Assembly: GCA_024707265.1 (NCBI GenBank)
Contig: JANQAB010000003.1
Span: forward strand, 1,164,399-1,228,398
DNA: 64,000 nucleotides
Source of the DNA: Sporocytophaga sp.
GTDB taxonomy: Bacteria > Bacteroidota > Bacteroidia > Cytophagales > Cytophagaceae
Direction: 5' to 3'
Shown: positions 28,963-38,788 of the stretch, in pieces
How the letters are laid out: each line of letters starts with the position of its first letter
How positions within the stretch are numbered: the stretch's first letter is position 1
The notes under the pieces: model-generated
Seen by the model: only the letters and a program-made list of their open reading frames with translations
Database searches by the model: none
What the model was told of the DNA's origin: nothing
Translations under genes and position numbers: made by a program

Positions 28963-31488
28963 TTAGCGGATTTGTTGTCCGATTGTAAAAGTCACTTTAC
29001 TTCCTTTATTATATCCTGGGAATGCGTCAAAACCATATCCCCAATCAAGACCAATCATTCCAAATGCTGGCATAAATATTCTTGTACCAACACCTGCTGA
29101 TCTGTACACCTTAAACGGGTTGAAGTCCTGGAAATTGTTCCAGTTATTTCCGCCTTCAAAGAAGCCCAAAACGAACACAGACAGTGCCGGGCTCAAGTTG
29201 ACAGGATATCTGATTTCCGCAACTAATTTGTCAAATATTGTTCCACCCTGTGGAGCTGGCTTAATAATATTATCCTGATAGCCCCTTAATCCTATAATGT
29301 CTGAACCTAACAAGAAATTATATCCTGTTATACCAGAACCACCCATAATAAATCGTTCAAAAGGTCCAATTCCAGTAGATCTCTTATAAGACCCTATAAA
29401 TCCTAGATGGGCTCTAAGATTCAGTACAAGACTACGTCCTCCGGGCTTCCTAGGAGGTACCAAAGGAACAAACCATGACTGATCCAACATCCATTTATGA
29501 AACTCCACCCATCTGTATTTCTCTTGTTGAGATAAATTTGGATTCTCGTAATTAATGCCATTAAATAATGAATATGGAGGAGTTGCTGTTATGGTTAAGT
29601 TAAGATTTGATCCTCCTGTAGGGAATGTAAAATCGTTAACGCTATTCCTGGAAATTGATGTAATAAATGAAAAATTATTTGCATAACCTGATGAAAAACC
29701 AACTCCAAGTCCATAAGGTGAAGAGTAATTATCTAAGTCATATCTCACAAAAGAAAGAGAATTACTTAATGAGAAGTAATCATCAGGCCATCTCAACTCA
29801 CGACCTAAACTTACTGTTGCAGCTGTAACATACAGGTGTCCTGCGTTATACTTTCCAGAGACTCTGTTATATAAATTCTGCGCAGATCTCGACAAACTGA
29901 TAGAGAATGACTGAGGTCTTCTTCCTCCAAGCCAAGGCTCTGTAAATGATAGCGAATAAGTCTGATATGCTCTACCATTTGCTTGAAGACGTAACGCGAG
30001 TCTTTGTCCGTCTCCAGCTGGCAGCGGGCTCCAGGTTTTTGGTTTGGATAAATTTCTTGCAGAGAAATTATTGAATACAAGACCTAAAGTACCAACAAAA
30101 CCAAAGTAACCGCCCCAACCTCCGGAAAGTTCAATCTGATCACTTGGCTTCTCTTCGACTGTATAGTGAATATCAACAGTACCTTCCTGAGGATTTGGAA
30201 TTGGATTCACGCCTATGGTTTCAGCATTGAAATAACCTAATTGACCAATTTCTCTCTGAGACCTGATGAGGTCAGCCCTACTAAATTTCTGTCCCGGATA
30301 TGTTCTTATTTCACGTAATACGACATGGTCGTGCGTTTTCGTATTTCCAGAGACAGTTACATTTTTTATAGTCGCTTGTGGTCCTTCATAAATACGCATC
30401 TCAATATCGATTGAGTCCCCGTTAATTAACACCTCAACCGGATCAACGCTGAAGAAGAGATATCCATCATCCAGGTATAATGAACTGATATCTGCTCCAC
30501 TAGGATTATAATTTAACCTTTTCTGAAGATTCGCAATATTGTATACATCACCTTTGTTAATTGCTAAAATTCTATTCAGTGTTTTGTCATCATAAATAAA
30601 ATTTCCTGTCCAGTTGATATTTCCAAAATAGTACTTTTTACCTTCGTCAATATCCATCTTGATGTTGACAGATTTATGATTAAGCTTAGATATGGTGTCA
30701 AATGTTATTTCCGCATCTCTAAATCCATGAGAATTATAATATTCGATAATATTTGCTTTATCCTGCTCATATTCCTTTTTAAGAAGTTTGGAAGTTGTGA
30801 AAAGCTTGTACCAACGCTTCTCTTTTGTCTTCTTCATTTTCTTTTTTAACTTCTTATCCTTGAAAGACTCGTTCCCTTCAATTATGATATTGCGAATTCT
30901 GACTTTACGCTTTTTATCTACATTGATTTTCAGAATGATGCTATTGGCAATTACCGTATCTTTTACCTGAGTAATCGTAACTTCTGCATTAAGAAACCCC
31001 TTGTCCAGATAAAAATCTTTAACTTTCTTTTGAGCATTTTTGATCATCGCATCATTGACAATTTTGCCTTTTGAAATGCCAATTTTATCGCTAAGATCTT
31101 TTTCGTCGTTTTTCTTAACCCCTTTAAATACAAAACGAGAAAGTCTGGCCCTCTCTTTTAAATTGAAATCAAGGAATATTTTTCTTCCTTCAAGATTTTG
31201 AACTGACACCTCTACATCACCAATCAACCCCTGATCCCAAAGCTTTTTAATGGCATTTGTAAGATCTTCCCCAGGTATTGTGATTGGATCTCCCACTTTC
31301 AAACCGGTAATAGCAATAACGGCTTGAGGATCCAGGAACTGAATTCCACTTACGGTTATTCCTCCGATAATATATTGCTCGGGGTTAGAATAACTTGGAT
31401 TTATGTACTCCCTTTTTATTGGTTGAGCTAACAGAACCGAAATAGGCAATAGAATACTTATTAGTGCAATTAAAAAAAATCTTTTCAT
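28963..31488 (-). CDS. bamA: Outer-membrane protein assembly factor BamA
   Basis: Central insertase of outer-membrane barrel proteins. The 841-residue protein has a signal peptide (to about residue 22), a run of POTRA domains (about 40-440; for example IRNIIIEGNESFKDKKL and IKNVTVSGNTKTHDHVV), and a 16-strand barrel with GGWGGYFGFVGTLGLVFNNF and, near the C-terminus, the lid-lock region around IMGGSGITGYNFLLGSDIIGLRGY. It ends FTIGQQIR rather than on an aromatic residue. It overlaps the uppS stop by one base and is followed by two Skp homologues. Confidence 0.95.
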   Translation of the reverse strand: MKRFFLIALISILLPISVLLAQPIKREYINPSYSNPEQYIIGGITVSGIQFLDPQAVIAITGLKVGDPITIPGEDLTNAIKKLWDQGLIGDVEVSVQNLEGRKIFLDFNLKERARLSRFVFKGVKKNDEKDLSDKIGISKGKIVNDAMIKNAQKKVKDFYLDKGFLNAEVTITQVKDTVIANSIILKINVDKKRKVRIRNIIIEGNESFKDKKLKKKMKKTKEKRWYKLFTTSKLLKKEYEQDKANIIEYYNSHGFRDAEITFDTISKLNHKSVNIKMDIDEGKKYYFGNINWTGNFIYDDKTLNRILAINKGDVYNIANLQKRLNYNPSGADISSLYLDDGYLFFSVDPVEVLINGDSIDIEMRIYEGPQATIKNVTVSGNTKTHDHVVLREIRTYPGQKFSRADLIRSQREIGQLGYFNAETIGVNPIPNPQEGTVDIHYTVEEKPSDQIELSGGWGGYFGFVGTLGLVFNNFSARNLSKPKTWSPLPAGDGQRLALRLQANGRAYQTYSLSFTEPWLGGRRPQSFSISLSRSAQNLYNRVSGKYNAGHLYVTAATVSLGRELRWPDDYFSLSNSLSFVRYDLDNYSSPYGLGVGFSSGYANNFSFITSISRNSVNDFTFPTGGSNLNLTITATPPYSLFNGINYENPNLSQQEKYRWVEFHKWMLDQSWFVPLVPPRKPGGRSLVLNLRAHLGFIGSYKRSTGIGPFERFIMGGSGITGYNFLLGSDIIGLRGYQDNIIKPAPQGGTIFDKLVAEIRYPVNLSPALSVFVLGFFEGGNNWNNFQDFNPFKVYRSAGVGTRIFMPAFGMIGLDWGYGFDAFPGYNKGSKVTFTIGQQIR

Positions 31489-32237
31489 TAAACTTGTTTC
31501 AGTTGTTCGCTGACCATACCAAATCTTCTTTCTCTCTTCTGAAAAGAAAGCACTGCATTATACAAATCGCCCTCTCGGAAATCGGGCCACAAAATATCAG
31601 TTATATAAAATTCTGAATACGCAATTTGCCATAACAGAAAATTACTTACTCTAAACTCACCACTGGTTCTGATTACTAACTCCGGATCTGGAATACCCGC
31701 TGTTGAAACATAATCCGAAATCATCTCCACTGTGAGGTCTTTCGACTTTAATTCGTTTTTTTCTACTTTTTCCAGAAGCTTCCTTGTAGCTTCCAAAATA
31801 TCCCATCGGCCACTATAACTCAGAGCTAACGTAAGAGTAAGCCCTGTATTGTTTTTAGTAGCATTAATTGCATCTGATAGTTCCTTCTGGCAAGAATTAG
31901 GCAGATCTTTAAAATTTCCGATAGTAGAAAGACGAACGTTATTCTGATTTAATTTCTTTACTTCTCCTTTGATTGTTGAAACCAGCAGTTGCATAAGGGC
32001 ATCTACTTCCTCTTTAGGTCTATTCCAGTTTTCAGTGGAAAATGCATAAAGTGTAAGATATTTAACTCCAATTTTTCCACAGGCTTCGGTTGCTTCTCTA
32101 ACAGAAGTAATAGCGCTTTTATGACCGAAAATTCTGCTTATTGCTCCTTTTTTCTTGGCCCATCGGCCGTTCCCATCCATAATAATAGCAATATGAGCTG
32201 GAATTTTAGTCTTATCAATTTGTTCAATTAAGTTCAT
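31488..32237 (-). CDS. uppS: Isoprenyl (undecaprenyl) diphosphate synthase
   Basis: Cis-prenyltransferase making the C55 lipid carrier for cell-wall and polysaccharide units. The 249-residue protein has the catalytic block IAIIMDGNGRWAKKKG with D21, the FGHKSA and YAFSTENWNRP stretches, and the C-terminal ELVIRTSGEFRVSNFLLW that binds the homoallylic diphosphate. Length is normal. The stop shares one base with the bamA start, so the two are translationally coupled. Confidence 0.95.
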   Translation of the reverse strand: MNLIEQIDKTKIPAHIAIIMDGNGRWAKKKGAISRIFGHKSAITSVREATEACGKIGVKYLTLYAFSTENWNRPKEEVDALMQLLVSTIKGEVKKLNQNNVRLSTIGNFKDLPNSCQKELSDAINATKNNTGLTLTLALSYSGRWDILEATRKLLEKVEKNELKSKDLTVEMISDYVSTAGIPDPELVIRTSGEFRVSNFLLWQIAYSEFYITDILWPDFREGDLYNAVLSFQKRERRFGMVSEQLKQV

Positions 32238-32301
32238 CTACCTTTGGCCCAATGAGAAAACCAAAGGTACAAAATGATTCGACTTTTGAAAAATGAAATA
32301 C

Positions 32302-33015
32302 TTATTTATGATAAATAGCAGGACATTTGACACTGTAAAATGTGTAGCTTACAGTGAATCCGGTGTAATAATACCAGTCGGTTCTTAAAATATCCCCGGT
32401 TCTCCGATAGTTGATTGTACCTTCTCTAACTCCATCAAGATAATCTGTAAATGTCTTCCTTGCCACAAACTCCCCCCCCAGATTCCAATGTTCCGTTAAC
32501 TGAAATTTGAAGCCAAGCCCTACAGGAATAGCCACATTTAAAAAATTATTTCCCGTTCCGAGGTCTTGTTGGGTATTATAGAAAGCTATACCACCTGTAA
32601 AATAGGGAGTAATCCTTGAAGAACTTTGAGCCTTTCGGGAATCTTTTGGAGCCCTGAAATTAAAAAAATTATATTCAAGAGTAGCTGAAATCTCAGTGAG
32701 GTTATTTTTAAATTCATTCGCTCTGTATTTGGCAACAGGGTCTTTTGATTTTAATTCAGAGCCATAAATTTCTCCAAAGCTAAAAGCTCCTCTTATTGCA
32801 AATACCGGGCTAAAATTAACCCTGTAAAAAAGCTCACCTCCCGGACGATAGAATAGTGGATTAAATTTTCTTGCAAGTTCTCCTGTATAGTTGAAACCTC
32901 CTACACCTAATCCAATTTCATGGACCTGAGCATTAACATTAGAAATTGATAAACCTATAAAGAGAAAAATAGCAGAAAGAAACCTTCCTGCTATTCGATT
33001 TTTTTTTCTATTCAA
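32302..33015 (-). CDS. DUF6089/PorG-like outer-membrane beta-barrel, second copy
   Basis: Predicted exported eight-stranded-type barrel of the DUF6089 family, to which T9SS PorG also belongs. The signal peptide ends near NVNAQ; then VHEIGLGVGGFNYTGELA, the GAFSFGEIYGSE strand, IPVGLGFKFQL and a C-terminal DWYYYTGFTVSYTFYSVKCP. No ATG is available; TTG at 33015 gives a good signal peptide and a 16-base gap from the preceding gene, while TTG at 33054 would overlap it. Paralogue of the neighbouring gene. Assignment as the actual T9SS PorG is not shown. Confidence 0.75.
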   Translation of the reverse strand: MNRKKNRIAGRFLSAIFLFIGLSISNVNAQVHEIGLGVGGFNYTGELARKFNPLFYRPGGELFYRVNFSPVFAIRGAFSFGEIYGSELKSKDPVAKYRANEFKNNLTEISATLEYNFFNFRAPKDSRKAQSSSRITPYFTGGIAFYNTQQDLGTGNNFLNVAIPVGLGFKFQLTEHWNLGGEFVARKTFTDYLDGVREGTINYRRTGDILRTDWYYYTGFTVSYTFYSVKCPAIYHK

Positions 33016-33031
33016 TGAAAGTTTTATTTTT

Positions 33032-33976
33032 TTATCTAAACTTAGGACAAACAACTCTTGGAGGGATAATGTAAGTTAAATGAAACCCAGTTACGATGTA
33101 CCAGTCTTTATTCTTATCACCTCTTTGGTCTCCCGGATTAGACACGCCTCTGATTCCAATTAATTTACCATTTGAATCGAACTGCAATCTTTCTTCAGCA
33201 CCCAACCTTGCAAACAACTGAGGATCTCTTTCTATTCCACCTTCAAGTGTTCTGTTTGCCATTGCAGCAGCAAGATCTGTTTCAGGATCTCCTTTATCAA
33301 CATAATAAGAACTTACATCATCCAAATAATCTGTAAAGGTATATCTCCATCCTATTTCAAAAGCAAGATCTAACTGTTTTGACAATTTATATCTAACCCC
33401 TAAACCAAAAGGGATTGCTATCTGATTTAATGAATAAGACTTCCCTTCGGTCTGTAGTGAATTTAAAGCGACATATTTACCGCCAAATGCTCCCGGGCTT
33501 TGAGCCTTAGGATTATGATGGAAATAGGCCAGACCTATAAATCCATAAGGAGTAAAATCAACACGTCTTACATATTTACCCCTATGCCCTATCAAATCAA
33601 TAACCGCATCTACTTTAACTTCAAGAATATCATTCCGCATTGAAAGATTTCTTGCTCTCCTGAAGAGGTTTTTATCATTGTAGTTCGAGCTTTTATTATC
33701 GCTACCTTTTATTCTTCCGTAAGAAATAGCTCCTCTGAGTGAAACTCTTGGATACAGCCTTGCAAGGCCCTCAATACCAAAGTTAGGTCTTGTAAGTTTT
33801 ATACCTGGTCTAACAAAACTCGGACCTGGATCCAACTCTCCTACATAGTTCATTGCATTAAGCGTAACACCAACGCTATAGTAGCGATTTTTCTTGTTGA
33901 ACTCTTGGGCGAATGACGCCTCCCTGAAAAAGGAAATTAAAAATAATAAAAGTCCTAATTGCAATAACTTTTTCAT
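33032..33976 (-). CDS. DUF6089/PorG-like outer-membrane beta-barrel, first copy
   Basis: Exported barrel protein of 314 residues with signal peptide MKKLLQLGLLLFLISFFREAS. It shares its layout with the next gene: YSVGVTLNAMNYVGELDPG, a strand RGAISYGRIKGSD, IPFGLGVRYKLSKQLDLAFE, and a final DWYIVTGFHLTYIIPPRVVCPKF. A polar segment between strands (about 210-290) is longer here. It is placed between nadK and the second copy in a run that continues with uppS and bamA, a common Bacteroidota order. Function beyond the family level is inferred. Confidence 0.8.
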   Translation of the reverse strand: MKKLLQLGLLLFLISFFREASFAQEFNKKNRYYSVGVTLNAMNYVGELDPGPSFVRPGIKLTRPNFGIEGLARLYPRVSLRGAISYGRIKGSDNKSSNYNDKNLFRRARNLSMRNDILEVKVDAVIDLIGHRGKYVRRVDFTPYGFIGLAYFHHNPKAQSPGAFGGKYVALNSLQTEGKSYSLNQIAIPFGLGVRYKLSKQLDLAFEIGWRYTFTDYLDDVSSYYVDKGDPETDLAAAMANRTLEGGIERDPQLFARLGAEERLQFDSNGKLIGIRGVSNPGDQRGDKNKDWYIVTGFHLTYIIPPRVVCPKFR

Positions 33977-34084
33977 ATCCTATAAGAGTTTAAAACTCAA
34001 TAATTTTCTTGCAAGAAATAAAATTAATTCGATTATTACGCTAAGGTAACAAATAAAGTCAAATTTTTCTTATTAAATTAAAAA

Positions 34085-34960
34085 TTAATTCCTTAAATCT
34101 AAACCCCAGTTTAGTTTATTTCTAAGGGTCTGAAAATAATTATAACCTTCTAATTCAACTATTTTTGCTTTAAACTTCTCCCTTCTGACCGTCAGTTTTG
34201 TTTTAACAGGCACTGACTTTGATCTGGAATCTAGTGAAATTAGGAAATTCTTATTTCTCGCTTCTATTTCAAAAGATAGAATACTGCTGTCCGGAACAAT
34301 CATTGGCCTTACATTAAGGTTATGCGGACTAACTGGGGAAATGATAAAATTGTTTGTACTTGGCATAACTAAAGGGCCACCACAACTTAGAGAATATCCA
34401 GTGGAACCCGTTGGAGTTGAAATAATTAAACCATCTGCCCAATACGAATTTAAATATTCTCCATTAATATAAGTGTGGACTACAATCATAGAGGAGATAT
34501 CTCTTTTCAATATAGCAAACTCATTCAAAGCAAAGTTGACTCCATTAAACAAATCGATATCAGAATCCAGATGAATCAAGGTTCTTTCTTCGAATTTATA
34601 GGTATGCTTGTAAATTGAACCTATTGCCTGTAAGATTTTCTCGCGGGGAGTTGTTGCTAAAAATCCCAAACGACCGGTATTTACTCCAAGAAGAGGTATT
34701 TGTTGAGGTCCTGCAAATGAGACAGATTCCAAAAAGGTACCATCTCCACCAATGCTGAATAAAAAATCTGTATCTTCTAACTCCTCATGGTAACTATAAA
34801 TTTTGGCACTATGATACTTAATTCCCACCTTATCAAGAAACACTGAAAAATTCTTATAAACAAGGATTTCAGCTTCCCTAGATTTAAGATTATCAAACAT
34901 TTCCTGTATAAAAGGAATAGCGTCAGTATTAAAAGTTCTCCCGTGAATTGCTATTTTCAT
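34085..34960 (-). CDS. nadK: NAD kinase
   Basis: ATP-dependent NAD kinase producing NADP. The 291-residue protein has the GGDGTFLE motif at 71-78, the NE/D-type substrate region with FALNEFAILKR, and the conserved DGLIISTPTGSTGYSLSCGGP block. Length is normal. The start is one base after the CBS gene stop, so it is cotranscribed with it. Confidence 0.95.
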   Translation of the reverse strand: MKIAIHGRTFNTDAIPFIQEMFDNLKSREAEILVYKNFSVFLDKVGIKYHSAKIYSYHEELEDTDFLFSIGGDGTFLESVSFAGPQQIPLLGVNTGRLGFLATTPREKILQAIGSIYKHTYKFEERTLIHLDSDIDLFNGVNFALNEFAILKRDISSMIVVHTYINGEYLNSYWADGLIISTPTGSTGYSLSCGGPLVMPSTNNFIISPVSPHNLNVRPMIVPDSSILSFEIEARNKNFLISLDSRSKSVPVKTKLTVRREKFKAKIVELEGYNYFQTLRNKLNWGLDLRN

Positions 34961-34961
34961 T

Positions 34962-35627
34962 CTAAATATTCAGATACTTAAACAGTAAATCAAGTCTTTC
35001 TTTATCGTGACTTGTTAGTTCATTTTCCTGAAAATTAGCAATTATTTTATAATCATACCTTTCAAAAGTCGCAATAATTCTTGTAAGGTCTGTTCTGTTT
35101 AATTTGAGGGTTAGTTTTATTTTATTCGGATCCAGTTCATCATTAGAAACAAATGAACTTAAAATCTTTGCGTCGTTTGCTTCTACTAATCTACTTATCT
35201 GAGACAAAGAATAATCTTTATCCAGCATTGAAAGCACAATAATACCTCCAGGCCCCTGAGTTGCAAACATCTGAGCCATAGCAAATGAAGTTTCATTTAC
35301 AGAAATAACTCCTACAAATTTTGAATCATCACTAACTACAGGCACAATCTGCAATTTATTTTTAGATGCCAACTTTATTACATCATAGAAATGAGAAGAG
35401 GGCTTTACAACTAATTCTTTATTAACTAACCTGATGTTTGAAATCGGTCCGGAAAAGTCGTCCTTTTCATACAATGCTTGTTCCTCAAGAAGTCCTAAAA
35501 AATTATTATTCTCAACAACAGGCAGCTGGGTTAACCTGAATTCTTCCATCCATTTCTTTGCTTTCTCTGCTGAATCAGAGACCTTCAATGGAGGAATCAT
35601 CTGGTTTATAAGTTCTTCGGCAATCAT
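34962..35627 (-). CDS. CBS-domain protein
   Basis: A 221-residue cytoplasmic protein with two CBS motifs: the first around LTQLPVVENNNFLGLLEE (about 33-50), the second around LQIVPVVSDDSKFVGVISV (about 92-110). A C-terminal ACT-like region follows (about 130-205). CBS pairs usually bind adenosyl ligands; the ligand here is unknown. Its stop is one base from nadK, and its start overlaps the hydrolase stop by 4 bases, so a link with NAD(P) or adenylate sensing is a fair guess but only that. Confidence 0.82.
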   Translation of the reverse strand: MIAEELINQMIPPLKVSDSAEKAKKWMEEFRLTQLPVVENNNFLGLLEEQALYEKDDFSGPISNIRLVNKELVVKPSSHFYDVIKLASKNKLQIVPVVSDDSKFVGVISVNETSFAMAQMFATQGPGGIIVLSMLDKDYSLSQISRLVEANDAKILSSFVSNDELDPNKIKLTLKLNRTDLTRIIATFERYDYKIIANFQENELTSHDKERLDLLFKYLNI

Positions 35628-36382
35628 ACAGTAGACTCCAGGAATTTGTGAACAAAAGCATTAAACTTTTCAGGATTTTCCATCATTGGAGCATGTCCGC
35701 ATTTGTCGATAAATCGTAACTCAGAATTTTTAATTAACCTGTTAAACTCATGAGCCACAAATGGTGGTGTTATTGTATCATTGAGTCCCCAAATTAACAG
35801 TGTTGGAATTTTAATATTCGGTACATCTTTAGCCATATTGTGCCTTTGGGCAGATTTTGCCAATGCTACAATATTCATGCATTTGGGGATACTTTTTGTT
35901 ATGTCAAAAACTTCTTTAATAAGCTCTTCTGTGGCAGTTGAGGGATTGTAAAAGGTATATCCTACCCGTTCCTTTACATACTCATAACTACCTCTTTTGG
36001 GATATGACCCGCCCATTCCATTTTCAAACAAGCCTGAGCTTCCAGTCAAAACCAGCCTCTTGACCTTTGATGAATTTTTTAAAGTATAATCAAGACCTAC
36101 ATGCCCTCCCAGTGAGTTACCCAGTAAAGTCAGATCACTTAACTGTTTGAAGCTGACAAACTTTTCTATAAAAGCAACCAAACCTTCTACACTTGCAGAC
36201 CTTACAGGCATTTCATAAATAGGCATTAAAGGAATTATGACTCTGTAGTTAGAGGTAAATTCTTTAACTACTCCCTCCCAATTGCTCAATGCTCCAAAAA
36301 GGCCATGTAGCAGTAGAAGAACTTCGCCTTTACCTTCGTCAATATATTTGAATTCTTTTTCTTGCTTAACTGTAAAAGTCAT
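35624..36382 (-). CDS. Alpha/beta hydrolase
   Basis: Alpha/beta-hydrolase fold enzyme, 252 residues, with the oxyanion region LLLHGLFG near 28-35, nucleophile elbow GNSLGGH near 87-93, acid in LLIWGLNDTITPP, and His in KCGHAPMMENPE. No signal peptide. The substrate is unknown; small esters or lactones are typical. It overlaps the CBS gene by 4 bases and lies in the yqeY-to-ompH cluster. Confidence 0.85.
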   Translation of the reverse strand: MTFTVKQEKEFKYIDEGKGEVLLLLHGLFGALSNWEGVVKEFTSNYRVIIPLMPIYEMPVRSASVEGLVAFIEKFVSFKQLSDLTLLGNSLGGHVGLDYTLKNSSKVKRLVLTGSSGLFENGMGGSYPKRGSYEYVKERVGYTFYNPSTATEELIKEVFDITKSIPKCMNIVALAKSAQRHNMAKDVPNIKIPTLLIWGLNDTITPPFVAHEFNRLIKNSELRFIDKCGHAPMMENPEKFNAFVHKFLESTV

Positions 36383-36434
36383 GATGTGAAGATGTAATTT
36401 TATTAACGTGCAAATTAAAACAAAGTTTGAAATA

Positions 36435-37007
36435 TTACTTTATCGTAAAGGATAAACTCAGCCAGTTTTGAATAATTTTTTCACCATTTTCAGATAAAAC
36501 GGCCTCCGGATGAAACTGGAGCCCATAAATCGGGTATTTTTTATGGCCAATTGCCATAATTTCCTTATTTCTTGATTCAGCCAAAATATTAAGCGTGGGT
36601 GGTAATTTTCCCAGAATTAAAGAATGGTATCGAACCACCTTAAACTCTTCCTCAATATTTTCAAACATTCTGTCCTTATGCTTCACTTTTATTAACGAAA
36701 GTTTACCATGCATAGGCTTATCCATTTTTATTATTGGCGCGCCGAAAAAATATCCGATTGCCTGATGTCCAAGGCATATTCCTAATATTGGCTTGCGCTT
36801 CCAGTATTTTTCAATGACAGACAAAAGAAGTTGTTGATCTTTTGGATTTCCAGGGCCGGGAGACAAGACGATTCCTGAAAAAAAATTCAGAACTTCAAGA
36901 TCTTCAATTTCATCTATCCGCAAGCATTTGCATGCTACACCTTGCTTTTGAAAAAGATGAAGAAGATTATATGTGTATGAATCTAAATTATCAATGATTG
37001 CTATCAA
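36435..37007 (-). CDS. pabA: Glutamine amidotransferase of anthranilate/aminodeoxychorismate synthase
   Basis: Class I glutamine amidotransferase of 190 residues that releases ammonia for 4-amino-4-deoxychorismate (folate) or anthranilate (Trp). The triad is complete: C78 in LGICLGHQAIG, H166 and E168 in LQFHPEAVLS, with VLSPGPGNP near 47-55. No trp genes lie nearby, so the folate role (pabA) is somewhat more likely than trpG. The start overlaps the cvpA stop by 4 bases. Confidence 0.88.
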   Translation of the reverse strand: MIAIIDNLDSYTYNLLHLFQKQGVACKCLRIDEIEDLEVLNFFSGIVLSPGPGNPKDQQLLLSVIEKYWKRKPILGICLGHQAIGYFFGAPIIKMDKPMHGKLSLIKVKHKDRMFENIEEEFKVVRYHSLILGKLPPTLNILAESRNKEIMAIGHKKYPIYGLQFHPEAVLSENGEKIIQNWLSLSFTIK

Positions 37008-37534
37008 GCCTTTTGGTTTTCAAGTATCTTTTTCAAAGCTGGAAAAATATCCTGAAAGGGTATGATATAGCTTACGAAATGGATGGTATTTGGAGCAAAA
37101 GAAGCCAGCACAGGATACGCAAATGATTCCTGGCCGAACGTAGAAATAAACTCAAGTTTGGCCGCACTTGTCAACCAAATAAACAGACTAATTATGAAAG
37201 CTGTCTTTAATACACCAACAAATGCACCTGCAGCACTATCAAACGTTCCAAGCAACGTATAATCTAATATTGATTTTAAGAATTTTCCAAAAAAGTAAAT
37301 TCCGATAAAAACCAACAAAAAGATTAACGTGAATGTAACATACGGAAGCATTTGAGGGAAATCTTCCATATATGGTTGAATCCAATTCATTCCTTCTTTA
37401 AGAAGTTTAAATGCAGACAACACTGCAATTATGAATGCAAGAAAAGTAACTATTTCCAATAACAGTCCCTTTTTGTATCCTGCATAACCTCCAAGTGCAA
37501 GAATCAGAATTACTACTATATCAAAGATTTCCAC
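37004..37534 (-). CDS. cvpA: CvpA-family membrane protein
   Basis: Inner-membrane protein of 176 residues with four hydrophobic segments. The family opening IFDIVVILILALGGYAGYKKGLLLE is clear in its parts (FDIVVILILALGGY then GYKKGLLLE), as is the DSAAGAFVGVLKTAFI block. CvpA homologues affect colicin V export and bile or envelope stress, but the molecular role is unclear. It overlaps pabA by 4 bases and follows yqeY by 7. Confidence 0.85.
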   Translation of the reverse strand: MEIFDIVVILILALGGYAGYKKGLLLEIVTFLAFIIAVLSAFKLLKEGMNWIQPYMEDFPQMLPYVTFTLIFLLVFIGIYFFGKFLKSILDYTLLGTFDSAAGAFVGVLKTAFIISLFIWLTSAAKLEFISTFGQESFAYPVLASFAPNTIHFVSYIIPFQDIFPALKKILENQKA

Positions 37535-37541
37535 TTTATTC

Positions 37542-37994
37542 CTATTGACTCAACAATGATTTTACTAATGCTGAAACTACCTTATTATCTGCTGTTCCAG
37601 CAAATGCCTTTGTTGCTGCCCCCATCACTTTTCCCATATCTCCCGGACCTTTAGCGCCTAATTCTGTAATTATTTCTTTAAGTTTTGCCGCTATTTCATC
37701 TTCAGAAAGTTGCTTAGGTAAATATTTCTCAATTACTGCTAATTCATCAAGCTCAATTTTCTCTAAATCTGTCCTTCCCTGCCCTGCATAGACTTCCGCT
37801 GATTCTTTTCTTTGTTTGGCTGCCTTTGTCAACAGCTTAATTTCTGCATCTGCTGAGACCTCTCCCTGAGCGCCTTTATCAGTTTCTGCAAGTAAAATAA
37901 GAGATTTTATACTTCTTAATGCACGCAATTCATCTTTGTTTTTTGCAAGCATTGCTGATTTTATATCAGCATCGATTTTTTCTTTTAAACTCAT
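37542..37994 (-). CDS. GatB/YqeY-domain protein
   Basis: A 150-residue protein consisting only of the YqeY domain, the tail domain of GatB: SLKEKIDADIKSAMLAKNKDELRALRSIKSLI, here in pieces, then KQRKESAEVYAGQGR, EKYLPKQLSEDEI and the Gly-rich end GPGDMGKVMGAATKA. It probably binds tRNA or acts as an amidotransferase accessory; its physiological role is not established. First gene of the minus-strand cluster, divergent from pdxJ. Confidence 0.9.
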   Translation of the reverse strand: MSLKEKIDADIKSAMLAKNKDELRALRSIKSLILLAETDKGAQGEVSADAEIKLLTKAAKQRKESAEVYAGQGRTDLEKIELDELAVIEKYLPKQLSEDEIAAKLKEIITELGAKGPGDMGKVMGAATKAFAGTADNKVVSALVKSLLSQ

Positions 37995-38071
37995 GTTTTG
38001 AAATTTAATAGAATATTGGATTTATTTGTCGTCAAAAATAGTCAAATTATTTTTCAGAAAAAGAAAAAACA

Positions 38072-38785
38072 ATGACCCGATTAAGTGTAAATGTAAATAA
38101 AATAGCCACATTGAGAAATTCCCGAGGAGGTAACAATCCCGATTTAATCCGCGTGGCTTTGGACTGTGAAAGATTTGGGGCTCAAGGGATAACAGTTCAC
38201 CCTCGACCAGATGAGAGACATATTAAATATGCCGATGTATATGCCCTAAAGGAGGTAATTAAAACAGAATTTAATATTGAAGGGAATCCTGAAGGTAAAT
38301 TTATTGATCTTGTAAAAGAAATAAAGCCCCATCAGGTAACGCTTGTTCCTGACCCTCCTGGAGCTGTAACAAGTAGTGCGGGTTGGAATACAATAAAATA
38401 TAAAGATTTTTTAAAAGAAGTAATCCAGGATTTTAAAGAATGCGGTATAAGAGTTAGTCTCTTTGTCGATCCTGTTGAACAAATGGTTGAAGGGGCCGCG
38501 GAAGCTGGGGCAGACAGGGTGGAACTTTACACCGAACCTTATGCCAAAAACTTTTCAATAAACAAGAAACAGGCTATTTCTGAATATATTATTGCTTCCA
38601 AGAAAGCTGCTGCTCTCGGACTAGGACTTAATGCAGGACATGACCTTGATCTAAAAAATTTGAAATATTTAAAAGACAATATTCCTAACCTAGAAGAAGT
38701 ATCGATAGGGCATGCACTTATTTGCGATGCTCTGTATTTCGGGCTAGAGAATACAATCCAAATGTATCTTAAAGAACTAAACTAA
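38072..38785 (+). CDS. pdxJ: Pyridoxine 5'-phosphate synthase
   Basis: Makes pyridoxine 5'-phosphate from deoxyxylulose-5-phosphate and aminoacetone-phosphate in the DXP-dependent vitamin B6 pathway. The 237-residue TIM barrel shows [41 protein letters not shown] and GLNAGHDL, the known active-site blocks. Length is normal. It leads a two-gene plus-strand unit, 3 bases before the hydrolase. Confidence 0.95.
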   Translation: MTRLSVNVNKIATLRNSRGGNNPDLIRVALDCERFGAQGITVHPRPDERHIKYADVYALKEVIKTEFNIEGNPEGKFIDLVKEIKPHQVTLVPDPPGAVTSSAGWNTIKYKDFLKEVIQDFKECGIRVSLFVDPVEQMVEGAAEAGADRVELYTEPYAKNFSINKKQAISEYIIASKKAAALGLGLNAGHDLDLKNLKYLKDNIPNLEEVSIGHALICDALYFGLENTIQMYLKELN

Positions 38786-38788
38786 AGG